64,000 nucleotides of DNA from Anaerolineae bacterium. Lineage in GTDB: Bacteria; Chloroflexota; Anaerolineae; 4572-78; J111. Shown piece after piece: positions 39,129-47,624 of this stretch. The position numbers were made by a program, and so were the translations under genes. Location of the stretch: assembly GCA_023382535.1 (NCBI GenBank), contig JAHDWA010000023.1, forward strand, positions 1 through 64,000, read 5' to 3'. Below the pieces are notes generated by a model. The model saw only the letters and a program-made list of their open reading frames with translations. It did not search any database and was not told where the DNA came from. Position 1 is the stretch's first letter. Each line of letters begins with the position of its first letter.

Positions 39129-41480
39129 TCAGCCGCCGAAGAGCATTCCCAGCAGACCCCCTGGGCCTAATTGGGTTGTTAGTCCGGCGAAAACAATCGC
39201 CACCATGGACATTAATTTGATCAGAATATTGAGTGAAGGGCCAGTGGTGTCTTTGAAAGGATCACCGACGGTGTCGCCGACGACGGTGGCCTTGTGCGCA
39301 TCAGAGCCTTTGCCCCCAAGCGCGCCCTTTTCGATGTGTTTTTTAGCGTTATCCCAGGCTCCCCCAGAATTAGCCATCATAACGGCTACCACAAAGCCGG
39401 TCGTTAACCCACCGGCCAGCAATCCCATGACCCCGGCAACCCCCAGGAGGATTCCGGTAAGCACAGGAATGATAATGGCCAGTGACGCCGGTAGAATCAT
39501 TTCTCGCTGCGCACCTGCAGTGCTGATGGCCACGCATTGAGCATAATCCGGCTTGTCGGTACCAGCCAGAATACCCGGTTTCTCTTTAAACTGCCGGCGC
39601 ACTTCCTGCACCATTGCGCCGGCTGCCCGGCCTACGGCCTGCATGGTTAAGGCCGCAAAGTAAAACACGGCCATAGCGCCAATGAAGAAACCAATCAGGA
39701 CCAGAGGATTAAAGAGGGTAATATCGTAGTAAGCCGAAAAGTCTTGCAGGGTCATGTCGGCGACTTGCACGGTTTGGCCGCGAATGGTGACTTCAGTTAT
39801 TTCTTCGCCCAAGTGAATCAGGGCGAAACGAATTTCTTCCAGGTAAGCGGCGAGGAGGGCCAGAGCGGTCAGCGCCGCCGAGCCGATGGCAAACCCCTTG
39901 CCGGTAGCAGCGGTGGTGTTGCCAACCGCGTCAAGTTGGTCAGTGCGCCGGCGCACATCGGCCGGTAGATGGGCCATTTCGGCGTTGCCGCCGGCGTTGT
40001 CGGCGATAGGCCCGTAGGCATCGGTGGCCAGGGTTAAGCCCAGGGTTGAGAGCATGGCAACGGCGGCCAGGCCCACGCCGTAAAGACCGAGCAGGGCATT
40101 CTGGGCGCCTCCAGGGGCATAGTAGCTGACGGCAATACCGATGGTTACAGCCAAAACCGGTATCCCGGTAGACTGCATCCCAACAGCCAGGCCGCTGATA
40201 ATGACCGTTGCCGGTCCGGTCAGGGATTGCTCGGTGATACCTTTGGTCGGCTTGTACTCATCAGACGTGTAATACTCGGTGGCCCGGCCAATGACCACTC
40301 CTACCACCAGGCCAGATAGAATAGCAAACCACAGCGCCAGCGGGTTGTTCAATTGCAGCAAATAAACTAAGCCGAGGGCAAAGACAGCAATCCCAACGGA
40401 ACTGTAGGTAATACTGTTATTGATCGCGCCCATCAGGTCGCGCATCGTCGCATCTTCTTTAGCCCGCACCAGATAAATGCCCACAATGGACAGCACTACC
40501 CCGATGGCCGCTAAAGCCAGGGGAGCAGCCAGGTAACGCAGCCCCATCGCCAGTTCGGTTGATCCTTGCAAAAAATCGGGATTACGGGCTGCTTCACCGA
40601 TGACGGCGGCCACGCCGAGGGCGGCTGTAGCCAGGATGGAACCGGCATAGGACTCGTACAGGTCCGCACCCATACCGGCCACATCGCCGACGTTGTCGCC
40701 AACATTATCGGCAATGGTCGCCGGATTACGCGGGTCATCCTCTGGAATGCCGGCCTCAACCTTGCCGACCAGATCAGCGCCGACGTCGGCGGCCTTGGTA
40801 TAAATACCACCGCCGACCCGCGCAAAGAGCGCCTGGGTGGAAGCGCCCATGCCAAAGCTGAGCATAATCACCGTGATCTGGGGTAACGGGTTCGTGAGAT
40901 CGCCAAAGAAGGAGATCGGGAAAAGGTAGTAAAGGATGAGGAACCAGGCGCTAATATCGAGCAGGGCAAAGCCAACGACCACCAGCCCCATCACTGCGCC
41001 AGCGCGAAAGGCGACCTGTAACCCGTCGTTCAAACTTTGGCGGGCGGCGTTGGCCGTGCGGGCGGAAGCATTGGTAGCTGTTTTCATGCCAAAGAAACCA
41101 CACAAACCGGAAAAGAAGCCGCCGGTGATAAAAGCAAAGGGAACGACCTGGTTTTGAACGCCAAACCCGTAGGCCAGGATGGCAAAGATGAGAAAGAGGA
41201 CGACGAAGACAACAGTCACTACCCGGTACTGGCGGCGCAGGTAGGCCATGGCTCCCTCGCGTACGGCCTGGGCAATTTCCGCCATCTGGGGAGTGCCTTC
41301 GCTCAGTTTCATCACCGATTGGTAAAAAATCCAGGCAAACGCCAGGGCAATGATCGAACCAACCGGAGCCAACCACCACAGCCAGGGCAGCGGTTCACGG
41401 ACTCCTTCCTGGGCTAGCGCCGGTGGAGCGGCAAACAAGGCAACTAGCATAACAGTCAAAAGAAATATCAATCGTGGCAT
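39129..41480 (-). CDS. hppA: Membrane-bound ion-translocating pyrophosphatase, K+-dependent type
   Basis: Hydrolyses pyrophosphate and pumps H+ or Na+ across the membrane. The 783 residues contain about sixteen helices plus an N-terminal signal-like stretch ending ALAQ. Catalytic motifs are DVGADLVGKVEAGIPEDDPRN, DNVGDNVGDVAGMGADLYES and GDTVGDPFKDTTGPSLN. In GNTTAATGKG (residues 520-529) Ala524 follows GNTT. Family knowledge assigns Ala here to K+-dependent enzymes and Lys to K+-independent ones. Whether it pumps Na+ or H+ cannot be read safely. Start ATG 41480 follows TAGGAG. It is divergent from a second, K+-independent paralog, and its leader carries a structured RNA and terminator. Confidence 0.93.
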   Translation of the reverse strand: MPRLIFLLTVMLVALFAAPPALAQEGVREPLPWLWWLAPVGSIIALAFAWIFYQSVMKLSEGTPQMAEIAQAVREGAMAYLRRQYRVVTVVFVVLFLIFAILAYGFGVQNQVVPFAFITGGFFSGLCGFFGMKTATNASARTANAARQSLNDGLQVAFRAGAVMGLVVVGFALLDISAWFLILYYLFPISFFGDLTNPLPQITVIMLSFGMGASTQALFARVGGGIYTKAADVGADLVGKVEAGIPEDDPRNPATIADNVGDNVGDVAGMGADLYESYAGSILATAALGVAAVIGEAARNPDFLQGSTELAMGLRYLAAPLALAAIGVVLSIVGIYLVRAKEDATMRDLMGAINNSITYSSVGIAVFALGLVYLLQLNNPLALWFAILSGLVVGVVIGRATEYYTSDEYKPTKGITEQSLTGPATVIISGLAVGMQSTGIPVLAVTIGIAVSYYAPGGAQNALLGLYGVGLAAVAMLSTLGLTLATDAYGPIADNAGGNAEMAHLPADVRRRTDQLDAVGNTTAATGKGFAIGSAALTALALLAAYLEEIRFALIHLGEEITEVTIRGQTVQVADMTLQDFSAYYDITLFNPLVLIGFFIGAMAVFYFAALTMQAVGRAAGAMVQEVRRQFKEKPGILAGTDKPDYAQCVAISTAGAQREMILPASLAIIIPVLTGILLGVAGVMGLLAGGLTTGFVVAVMMANSGGAWDNAKKHIEKGALGGKGSDAHKATVVGDTVGDPFKDTTGPSLNILIKLMSMVAIVFAGLTTQLGPGGLLGMLFGG

Positions 41481-41574
41481 ATCTTTTCTCCTAAATATTG
41501 TAGATGTAATATTCTTGTCAGGCCCATTACCTGAAGTTAAACTTGGATGGAAATGTCAAAGCAGGGGAATTTAG

Positions 41575-41603
41575 AAAAAGGCTTCGCCGCAATTGGCGAA
41601 GCC
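41575..41603 (-). terminator. Intrinsic terminator (attenuator candidate) in the hppA leader
   Basis: On the reverse strand GGCTTCGCC, loop AATTGC, GGCGAAGCC and then TTTTTC. It sits between a consensus promoter and the hppA start codon, 95 bp upstream of the ATG. Confidence 0.8.
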
Positions 41604-41664
41604 GGAGTTGTGCCGCTTAATGGGGCTAACCTTTTAGATTACGACTAAAAGGCTCCGCTGCCAA
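41575..41664 (-). ncRNA. Structured leader or small RNA upstream of the K+-dependent hppA
   Basis: Promoter-to-terminator unit of about 90 bases. After the predicted start near 41664 come stem P1 (CGGAG/CTCCG, 41653-41657 with 41603-41607), the perfect 8-bp hairpin P2 (41645-41652 with 41630-41637, 7-base loop 41638-41644), a weak GCC/GGC stem (41624-41626 with 41612-41614), and then an intrinsic terminator. The hppA start codon lies 95 bp beyond, so it could act as an attenuator or riboswitch; it could also be a free small RNA. No known riboswitch consensus was recognised. Confidence 0.55.
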
Positions 41665-41670
41665 AGGCGG

Positions 41671-41699
41671 ATTGTAAACGAGTTGGTTTTTATTGTCAA
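41671..41699 (-). promoter_or_regulatory. Promoter of the K+-dependent hppA leader
   Basis: On the reverse strand TTGACA (41699-41694), 17 bp, TACAAT (41676-41671). One base differs from consensus. Confidence 0.82.
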
Positions 41700-41728
41700 A
41701 CCTTTTGTGCAAAATCGAACGAAAAGGC

Positions 41729-41757
41729 TTGACAATTTGTTGGGGCTGTGCTAATGT
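41729..41757 (+). promoter_or_regulatory. Promoter of the K+-independent hppA leader
   Basis: TTGACA 41729-41734, 17 bp, TAATGT 41752-41757. It lies only 30 bp from the reverse-strand promoter. The predicted start near 41764 leaves a leader of about 485 bases before ATG 42249. Confidence 0.65.
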
Positions 41758-41777
41758 CACCCTCGTTAAGGGAGGTG

Positions 41778-41810
41778 ATGCCAACAAAAAAGTGTATGAC
41801 AGAATCCTAA
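41778..41810 (+). CDS. Possible 10-residue leader peptide
   Basis: ATG-initiated MPTKKCMTES directly behind AAGGGAGGTG (41768-41777), close to the predicted start of the hppA leader transcript. The spacing from the SD core is short, so translation is uncertain. It resembles the strong-SD short ORF at 8843. Confidence 0.25.
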   Translation: MPTKKCMTES

Positions 41811-41824
41811 AATAAATGTTATAA

Positions 41825-42124
41825 GCAGCAGTCGGGCCGCTGCTGCGCTGTCAGATCTGACAGTTGGGCAATTTACTGCCAGGGGTCGCACCAGGATTGG
41901 CGATGGTGCGAGGTTAAATAACGGGGTATGGAGAATTTTCTTCTCCATCTTTAAGCTATTAACTGGAATTATACTGTAGGGTTGCTGGGTAAAATAGCGC
42001 CGGTACTCTACAGTATTTATTAAGGCACCGATGCCGTTCAGTCCTTTTGTCTTGCTGTTTGCAAGGGGCTGAGCGGAGTTAGCTAAGAGCTGCTGGTTTT
42101 TAGAATCAGTACACCAGCCTTTTT
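41825..42124 (+). ncRNA. Hairpin-rich leader of the K+-independent hppA
   Basis: Successive perfect stems: GCAGCAG/CTGCTGC (41825-41831, 41840-41846), the 16-bp palindrome CTGTCAGATCTGACAG (41848-41863), TCGCACCA/TGGTGCGA (41886-41893, 41904-41911), ATGGAGAA/TTCTCCAT (41928-41935, 41941-41948), ATACTGTAG/CTACAGTAT (41971-41979, 42008-42016) and GCTGGT/ACCAGC followed by CTTTTT (42092-42097, 42113-42118). The last is terminator-like. Five simple stems plus a terminator suggest a regulatory leader; no family was recognised. Confidence 0.45.
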
Positions 42125-42248
42125 GCTAATAACGGTGCTTTTTTATTTCTCCCAGAACATGGCGGCATAAGTGCAAGGTTCAAAAGATTATCCGTCCAAT
42201 CACGGAAGTATTGCTTAACTTTTACTTTCCAATGGAGGAAAAATTCTT

Positions 42249-44492
42249 ATGCATGGCATGAATCTATTTGAAACCTACGCCATTTTTGGCGTGTTAGGCG
42301 TGGCCATTTTGGGCCTCGCCTATGCGGTCTTCCTGCGCCAGCAGGTGCTGCGGGGAGACAAAGGCACTAAGGAAATGCAGGAGGTGTGGGGAGCTATCAA
42401 AGAGGGGGCTGACGCCTACCTCAACCGCCAATTACGGACCATCCTGCCATTTATTGCCCTTTTGACCATTGCCCTGTTTCTGAGCGCCTGGATTGTCAAC
42501 CCCACGCCCGAAGCGCAGGAGGAGTTTGGCGAAAGTGCCCGGTTGTATGTAGCCTTTGGCCGGGCTGTCGCCTTTTTAATGGGTGCTGGCTTCTCTTTGC
42601 TGGTCGGGCAAATTGGCATGCGCATGGCGGTTGAGGCCAACGTGCGGGTGGCCCAGGCGGCTCGCAGTACCTTTGGCGGCGCGCTGCAAATTGCTTATCG
42701 CGCCGGCACGATCACGGGCATGTTGACCGACGGCCTGGGGCTGCTCGGCGGGACCCTCATCTTCATTATCTATGGTAAGGCAGCTCCCGATGCTCTGCTG
42801 GGCTTTGGCTTTGGCGGAACATTGCTGGCCCTCTTTATGCGTGTGGGCGGGGGTATTTACACCAAGGCCGCCGATGTGGGCGCTGACCTGGTAGGTAAGG
42901 TTGAAGCCGGGTTGGAAGAAGATGACCCGCGCAACGCAGCGGTCATCGCCGATCTGGTGGGCGACAATGTCGGCGACTGCGCCGGGATGGCCGCCGACAT
43001 CTTTGAGAGCTATGAGGTGACGATTGTGTCCGGCCTGATTTTGGGGCTGGCGCTGGTGCGGCTCACCGGCAACCTGGAATGGATTGTTTTCCCACTGCTG
43101 GTGCGCGGCATTGGCGTCCTCTCTTCGATCATCAGTACCTACCTGGTGAAAGGCGATACAGAAGGGCGGGGCGAAGATGCGATGCATGCCATTTTCCGCA
43201 GCTTCTTAACTTCTGCCGTTATCTCGACCGTGCTGTTTGGCCTGCTGGCCTTCTTCTACATGCAGGATGAAGGTATCGGCGGCTGGTGGCGGCCTTTCCT
43301 CTCGACCACCGTCGGCGTGGTGCTGGCGATTGTCCTGGATCGTTTGACCGAGTATTTCACCGGCGCTGATAAAGAGCCGGTGGCCGAAATTCGCAAAAGC
43401 ACCGACGGCGGTCCGGCGACGGCCATCCTCTCCGGTATCAGCGTCGGCTATGAGTCGAGTGTCTGGGCAGTCCTCGTCATTGCCGTAACCATTCTGGCAG
43501 CTATCTTCATCTATGGCAGCTTTGGCGTCACCTACGTTTTGTATAGTGTTGCTTTGACCGGCATTGGCATGCTGACCCTCACTGGTAACAATGTGGCGAT
43601 GGACTCGTTCGGACCAATTTCCGATAATGCCAATGGTATTGGTGAAATGGCCGGCCTGGAACCCAAAGCCCGCCAAATTATGGCCGATCTGGATGCGGTC
43701 GGGAACACGACCAAGGCCATCACCAAGGGGATTGCTATCGGCTCAGCGGTTGTGGCCGCAGTTTCGCTCTTTGGCTCCTTTGTGACCGACGTGAGCCTGG
43801 TAGACCCGCAAGCCCTGGCAAACGGTATCCGGGCGTCGGAACCGGTTGTCTTTGTCGGGATGCTGGTTGGCGGGGCAATTCCCTGGCTCTTCTCTTCCTT
43901 TGCAATCAAGGCGGTAGGTCGGGCGGCAGGTTTGATCGTAACTGAAGTACGCCGCCAGTTTAAAATCCCCGGTTTGATGGAAGGCAAAGTCAAGCCCGAC
44001 TATGCTCGCGCCGTATCCATCTCGACGGCGGCGGCGCAGAAAGAGCTGGTCAGTTTAGCTGTCATGGCGGTGGTTTCACCGATCATTGTCGGCCTGGTCC
44101 TCCAAGTTGAGGCACTGGGCGGCTTTCTGGCGGGAATTATCCTCTCCGGCCAATTGCTGGCCGTTTACATGGCTAACGCCGGCGGCGCCTGGGACAATGC
44201 CAAGAAAACTATCGAGGATGAACCCAAAGACCCGGCCAAAAACCTGGGCAAGAACTCCGAACGGCACAAGGCGTCGGTGGTGGGCGATACAGTGGGCGAC
44301 CCGTTGAAAGACACCGCCGGCCCGGCGCTCAACCCGATGATCAAAGTAGTCAACCTGGTTTCGGTTATCATTGCGCCGATTGTGGTGCAGTACAAAAGCC
44401 TGGGAGTGATCGGCTGGATCGTGGTCCTGGTGCTGGTGGCTGCTTTTGTCTGGTCTGTCTGGCGCAGCAAGAGCGAAGTCAGCATGGTTTGA
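42249..44492 (+). CDS. hppA: Membrane-bound proton-translocating pyrophosphatase, K+-independent type
   Basis: The second, divergent membrane pyrophosphatase, 747 residues with about sixteen helices and no signal extension. It shares the catalytic motifs: DVGADLVGKVEAGLEEDDPRN, DNVGDCAGMAADIFESYE and GDTVGDPLKDTAGPALN. In GNTTKAITKG (residues 485-494) Lys489 follows GNTT; Lys here replaces the activating K+ in K+-independent H+-pumping enzymes. GGAGG precedes ATG 42249. The two paralogs differ in many loops, so this is an old pair and not a recent duplication. A K+ importer operon follows about 490 bp downstream. Confidence 0.93.
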   Translation: MHGMNLFETYAIFGVLGVAILGLAYAVFLRQQVLRGDKGTKEMQEVWGAIKEGADAYLNRQLRTILPFIALLTIALFLSAWIVNPTPEAQEEFGESARLYVAFGRAVAFLMGAGFSLLVGQIGMRMAVEANVRVAQAARSTFGGALQIAYRAGTITGMLTDGLGLLGGTLIFIIYGKAAPDALLGFGFGGTLLALFMRVGGGIYTKAADVGADLVGKVEAGLEEDDPRNAAVIADLVGDNVGDCAGMAADIFESYEVTIVSGLILGLALVRLTGNLEWIVFPLLVRGIGVLSSIISTYLVKGDTEGRGEDAMHAIFRSFLTSAVISTVLFGLLAFFYMQDEGIGGWWRPFLSTTVGVVLAIVLDRLTEYFTGADKEPVAEIRKSTDGGPATAILSGISVGYESSVWAVLVIAVTILAAIFIYGSFGVTYVLYSVALTGIGMLTLTGNNVAMDSFGPISDNANGIGEMAGLEPKARQIMADLDAVGNTTKAITKGIAIGSAVVAAVSLFGSFVTDVSLVDPQALANGIRASEPVVFVGMLVGGAIPWLFSSFAIKAVGRAAGLIVTEVRRQFKIPGLMEGKVKPDYARAVSISTAAAQKELVSLAVMAVVSPIIVGLVLQVEALGGFLAGIILSGQLLAVYMANAGGAWDNAKKTIEDEPKDPAKNLGKNSERHKASVVGDTVGDPLKDTAGPALNPMIKVVNLVSVIIAPIVVQYKSLGVIGWIVVLVLVAAFVWSVWRSKSEVSMV

Positions 44493-44592
44493 TGCCCGCT
44501 CCTAAAACCTTATTGTAAATGTCTACAGTCTGGTTTCCGCGCTTCGCCTTAGTTTGAAGGTGGATTCTTGTTTCTCATTTCAAATTTCTTCT

Positions 44593-44629
44593 CGTTCCCG
44601 CGCCAAGCGTGATATGAAGCGCGGGAACG
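44593..44629. repeat. CGTTCCC-type inverted repeat, copy 2
   Basis: Perfect 11-bp arms CGTTCCCGCGC 44593-44603 and GCGCGGGAACG 44619-44629. Shares its outer seven bases with 29234-29264. Confidence 0.65.
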
Positions 44630-44667
44630 GGAAGATCGAACCTGTAATAATCGCATATTTCTTCCTT

Positions 44668-44729
44668 GCCGTTTAATAAGCCACTTGGTGATGTGTCACC
44701 GGGTTGGCCTATAGACGGCTTTTCTTTTT
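44668..44729 (+). terminator. Nested three-level hairpin with T-rich tail
   Basis: GCCGT 44668-44672 pairs with ACGGC 44715-44719, enclosing GCCA/TGGC and GGTGA/TCACC with a TGTG loop; TTTTCTTTTT follows. It is probably the terminator of the preceding hppA, although the internal loops make a ligand-sensing leader for the K+ importer possible. Confidence 0.6.
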
Positions 44730-44863
44730 AATTAAAAAGAGTATAATGCTCAACCGGGTTCTAGTGAGGAAAATGTTAACAGGCTACGAAAAAGAGTAAA
44801 AATTTCGTAGTATATTTTGGGCGAGTTGCAGTAGAAAAATTTTAAATAGGCAACCCAGGCTAA

Positions 44864-44938
44864 AGGTGACTGGCACTTGGTTAGCCCTAAGCTTTGCTGT
44901 TCTCAATCCTCTTGCCAGGAGAAAAGTGCCAGTCACCT
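44864..44938 (+). repeat. 75-bp palindromic dispersed element, copy 2
   Basis: Terminal inverted repeats AGGTGACTGGCAC 44864-44876 and GTGCCAGTCACCT 44926-44938 are perfect over 13 bp. The interior matches the reverse complement of 29057-29131. It lies 41 bp before the K+ importer start. Confidence 0.88.
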
Positions 44939-44979
44939 GAGTAGTACTGTAACTGATATAAATTCTACCAGGAAAGTTT

Positions 44980-46926
44980 ATGGCCTTGATTGATAAAGAA
45001 AGCGGTACCACGGTTTTACTTCGTCCGGGTGAGAATAAGCCTCCTCGCACCTGGCGGAGTTGGTTAATTGGCCGTCCCCTCGCTACTGCCGACGCACCTC
45101 ACCAGACGATCGGCAAAGCCATCGGCCTGGCTGTGTTTGCCTCCGATGCCCTTTCTTCAACCGCTTATGCCACCCAGGAAATTCTCTTTATCCTGGCTGT
45201 AGCCGGAACTGCTGCTTTTGGTTATGCCTTTCCCATCTCGGTGGCTATTGTGGTCTTACTGGCCGTTGTCGTCCTTTCGTATGAACAAACCATTCACGCC
45301 TACCCTAACAGCGCCAGCGCCTACATCGTTACTCGTGATAACCTGGGTGAACTTCCTGCCCAAACAACCGGGGCGGCGCTGCTCACCGACTATATCCTAA
45401 CGGTGGCCGTTTCAATTTCATCAGGTGTGGCCCAGATTACCTCGGCCTATCCCGGATTGTATGATTTTCGGGTCGAACTGGCGGTGGTGATGGTAGGGCT
45501 TATTATGTTGATTAACTTACGGGGCGTTAAAGAGTCGGGTGTTACCTTTGCTATCCCCACCTACTTCTTTTTGATAATGATCTTCTCGACAGTTATTATC
45601 GGTTTTTTCCGTTACTTAACCGGTTCATTGGGCGCCGTGGTAGATCCTCCAGAACTGGAAATGGCCACTCACGTGATGCAGCCGGTTACCTTATTTTTGA
45701 TTTTGCACGCCTTTGCCAGCGGTACGACGGCGCTGACCGGGGTGGAGGCCATCTCTGATGGTGTTCCGGCCTTTAAGGAACCGCGCACGCATAATGCCGG
45801 CGTTACCCTCATTTGGATGGCCGCCATTTTAGGAACACTTTTCCTGGGGATTACTTTTCTCTCCACTCAAATTGGCGCGATTCCTTCAGAATCTGAGACA
45901 GTGATTTCGCAATTGGTAAGGACGGCCTATGATGGCCGGGGCATAATCTACCTGATAACCATGGCCTCAACCACGATTATCCTCATTATGGCCGCCAATA
46001 CCGCCTATGCTGACTTTCCTCGGTTGAGCGCCCTGATGGCCGCCGATGGCTTTATGCCCCGGCAGTTTACCTACCGGGGGAGCCGGTTAGTTTTCTCGCG
46101 TGGTATCATTGCCCTGGCTCTGCTGGCGTCGCTGCTCATTATCATCTTCCAGGCCAGCGTTACCGCGCTGATTCCCCTCTATGCCATTGGCGTTTTTCTC
46201 TCGTTTACCTTCTCACAGGCGGGAATGGCTCACCGCTGGTGGAAAATCGGGCACCTTACGCCGGGACAGGAAGTGCAGGAACGCGGCTCGGTTTTGAAGT
46301 ACGAGACCGGCTGGACTCCCAAAATGATTATCAATGGTTTTGGGGCGGCCTGCACCTTTGTGGTAATGCTGATTTTTGCCTTTACCAAGTTCATGGATGG
46401 GGCCTGGATCGTTCTACTTTTGATCCCATTGCTGGTTGTTGTTTTCTCCGCCATTCACCGGCACTACCGGCGTCTGGCTAGCCGGCTCTCCTTGCGAAAC
46501 TATCCCGGCGACCCGCGCCTTTCCCGTCACCGCGTTATTTTGCTGGTGGGTGGGGTCCATCAGGGCACATTGCCGGCGCTGCGTTACGCCCGCTTCCTCT
46601 CCGACGACATTACCGCCGTCCATGTCTCAATTAATCCCGAAGAGGCGGAGCGGATCCGGAACGAATGGGAAATTTGGGGCAACGGCGTGCGTATGGTCAT
46701 ATTGGAATCGCCTTACCGGTTGTTGATCGAACCCTTGTTAGATTATATCAATGAACTGGATGCACGGCGGCAGCCGAATGAGATCATTACGGTCGTGGTA
46801 CCGCAATTTGTACCCCGCCACTGGTGGCATAATTTATTGCATACCCAAACGGCATTTATGCTCCGGATTACCTTGCTCTTCAGACCGGGAATTGTGATTA
46901 CCGATGTGCCTTACCAGGTCGAGTAG
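44980..46926 (+). CDS. kimA: KimA/YdaO-type potassium importer (APC superfamily)
   Basis: A 648-residue K+ uptake permease with about twelve helices and a cytoplasmic C-terminal domain of about 170 residues. N-terminal RSWLIGRPLAT and FASDALSSTAYATQEIL (about residues 48-64) are characteristic of the KimA branch of the KUP/APC group, as is the soluble tail with HRHYRRLASRLS. AGGAAAG precedes ATG 44980. In Bacillus, KimA is a high-affinity K+/H+ symporter inhibited by c-di-AMP. Two TrkA-type subunits follow at once, an unusual partner for KimA alone, so regulation by NAD(H) or nucleotides bound to TrkA is possible. A more general amino-acid permease is the alternative. Confidence 0.82.
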   Translation: MALIDKESGTTVLLRPGENKPPRTWRSWLIGRPLATADAPHQTIGKAIGLAVFASDALSSTAYATQEILFILAVAGTAAFGYAFPISVAIVVLLAVVVLSYEQTIHAYPNSASAYIVTRDNLGELPAQTTGAALLTDYILTVAVSISSGVAQITSAYPGLYDFRVELAVVMVGLIMLINLRGVKESGVTFAIPTYFFLIMIFSTVIIGFFRYLTGSLGAVVDPPELEMATHVMQPVTLFLILHAFASGTTALTGVEAISDGVPAFKEPRTHNAGVTLIWMAAILGTLFLGITFLSTQIGAIPSESETVISQLVRTAYDGRGIIYLITMASTTIILIMAANTAYADFPRLSALMAADGFMPRQFTYRGSRLVFSRGIIALALLASLLIIIFQASVTALIPLYAIGVFLSFTFSQAGMAHRWWKIGHLTPGQEVQERGSVLKYETGWTPKMIINGFGAACTFVVMLIFAFTKFMDGAWIVLLLIPLLVVVFSAIHRHYRRLASRLSLRNYPGDPRLSRHRVILLVGGVHQGTLPALRYARFLSDDITAVHVSINPEEAERIRNEWEIWGNGVRMVILESPYRLLIEPLLDYINELDARRQPNEIITVVVPQFVPRHWWHNLLHTQTAFMLRITLLFRPGIVITDVPYQVE

Positions 46927-46960
46927 ATGGGTTATTTCACATTAGAAGGGGACTTTATCC

Positions 46961-47623
46961 ATGAACGTGATTGTTATGGGCTGTGGCCGTATGGGCGCAG
47001 AACTAGCCTACCGGCTCTACCAACAGGGAAATCAAGTCGTCGTCGTTGACCAGTCTACAGCTTCTTTCGATAATTTACACCCGGATTTTCGCGGGCGCAT
47101 TGTTGAAGGCGATGGCTTGGCCCAGGACGTGCTCAGGCGGGCGGGGGCCGAGGAGGCAGAGGGTCTGGCTGCTGTGACCAACCTGGATGTGGTTAATGCA
47201 GTGGTTGGGCATGTGGCCAAAACAGTTTACCATATCCCCAAAGTGATTGTCCGTAATTATGATGCCCGCTGGCAGTCACTGCACGAAGCCTTCGGTTCAC
47301 CCGTGATCAGTTCGACGATGTGGGGCGCCCAGCGTATCGAGGAGTTGCTGCATTTCGGCGATGTTCGGGTCGTCTTTTCGGTGGGCAACGGCGAAGTCAA
47401 CTTGTATGAATTTGTTGCGCCCGAGTCCTGCCAGGGTTGTAGCTTGGAAGAGCTATTCCCCGAGAATCGCTGCCGGGTTGTGGCGGTTACACGCGCTGGT
47501 CATGCCATGCTGCCGAGAGACGATCTCGAGCTCCAGGCGGGTGATGTCATTCACTTGAGCGCGACTCCGGCCAATATGGCCACCCTGCGTGACCAGTTAA
47601 AATTGATGAATCGGGAGGGGTGA
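46961..47623 (+). CDS. TrkA-type K+ transport regulatory subunit 1
   Basis: A 220-residue RCK protein: Rossmann TrkA-N domain with VMGCGRMGAELAYRL (residues 4-18, GxGxxG) and the acidic VVVDQS strand end, then TrkA-C domain from about residue 135. It binds NAD(H) or related nucleotides and gates K+ transporters from the cytoplasmic face. AGAAGGGGA precedes ATG 46961. It is 34 bp after the importer and one base before the second TrkA gene, consistent with one operon. Confidence 0.9.
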   Translation: MNVIVMGCGRMGAELAYRLYQQGNQVVVVDQSTASFDNLHPDFRGRIVEGDGLAQDVLRRAGAEEAEGLAAVTNLDVVNAVVGHVAKTVYHIPKVIVRNYDARWQSLHEAFGSPVISSTMWGAQRIEELLHFGDVRVVFSVGNGEVNLYEFVAPESCQGCSLEELFPENRCRVVAVTRAGHAMLPRDDLELQAGDVIHLSATPANMATLRDQLKLMNREG

Positions 47624-47624
47624 C

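Larger units (their letters stand above)
41481..42248. other. 768-bp divergent regulatory region between the two pyrophosphatase genes
   Basis: No protein of convincing length is encoded. The region contains two back-to-back promoters, a short structured transcript with terminator on the reverse strand, and a 485-base hairpin-rich leader on the forward strand. Details are in separate entries. Confidence 0.7.
44493..44979. other. 487-bp intergenic region with several repeats and hairpins
   Basis: No gene is supported. It carries a CGTTCCCGCGC inverted repeat, a nested terminator-like hairpin, a -10-like TATAAT at 44742-44747, a CTACGAAA/TTTCGTAG stem (44784-44810) and the second 75-bp element. 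No c-di-AMP (ydaO-type) riboswitch consensus was recognised ahead of the K+ importer. Confidence 0.6.

Noticed and set aside
41630..41652. tRNA anticodon-arm look-alike
   Set aside because: The 8-bp stem with a 7-base loop resembles an anticodon arm, but no T-arm consensus, D-arm or acceptor stem can be built around it on either strand.
41886..41950. Fluoride riboswitch
   Set aside because: A GGCGATGG fragment recalls the crcB motif, but the second conserved block with CTGATG and the pseudoknot partner are missing.
44493..44979. c-di-AMP (ydaO) riboswitch before the KimA-type importer
   Set aside because: The region was read for the conserved ydaO core and none was found; the hairpins present are better explained by a terminator and dispersed repeats.
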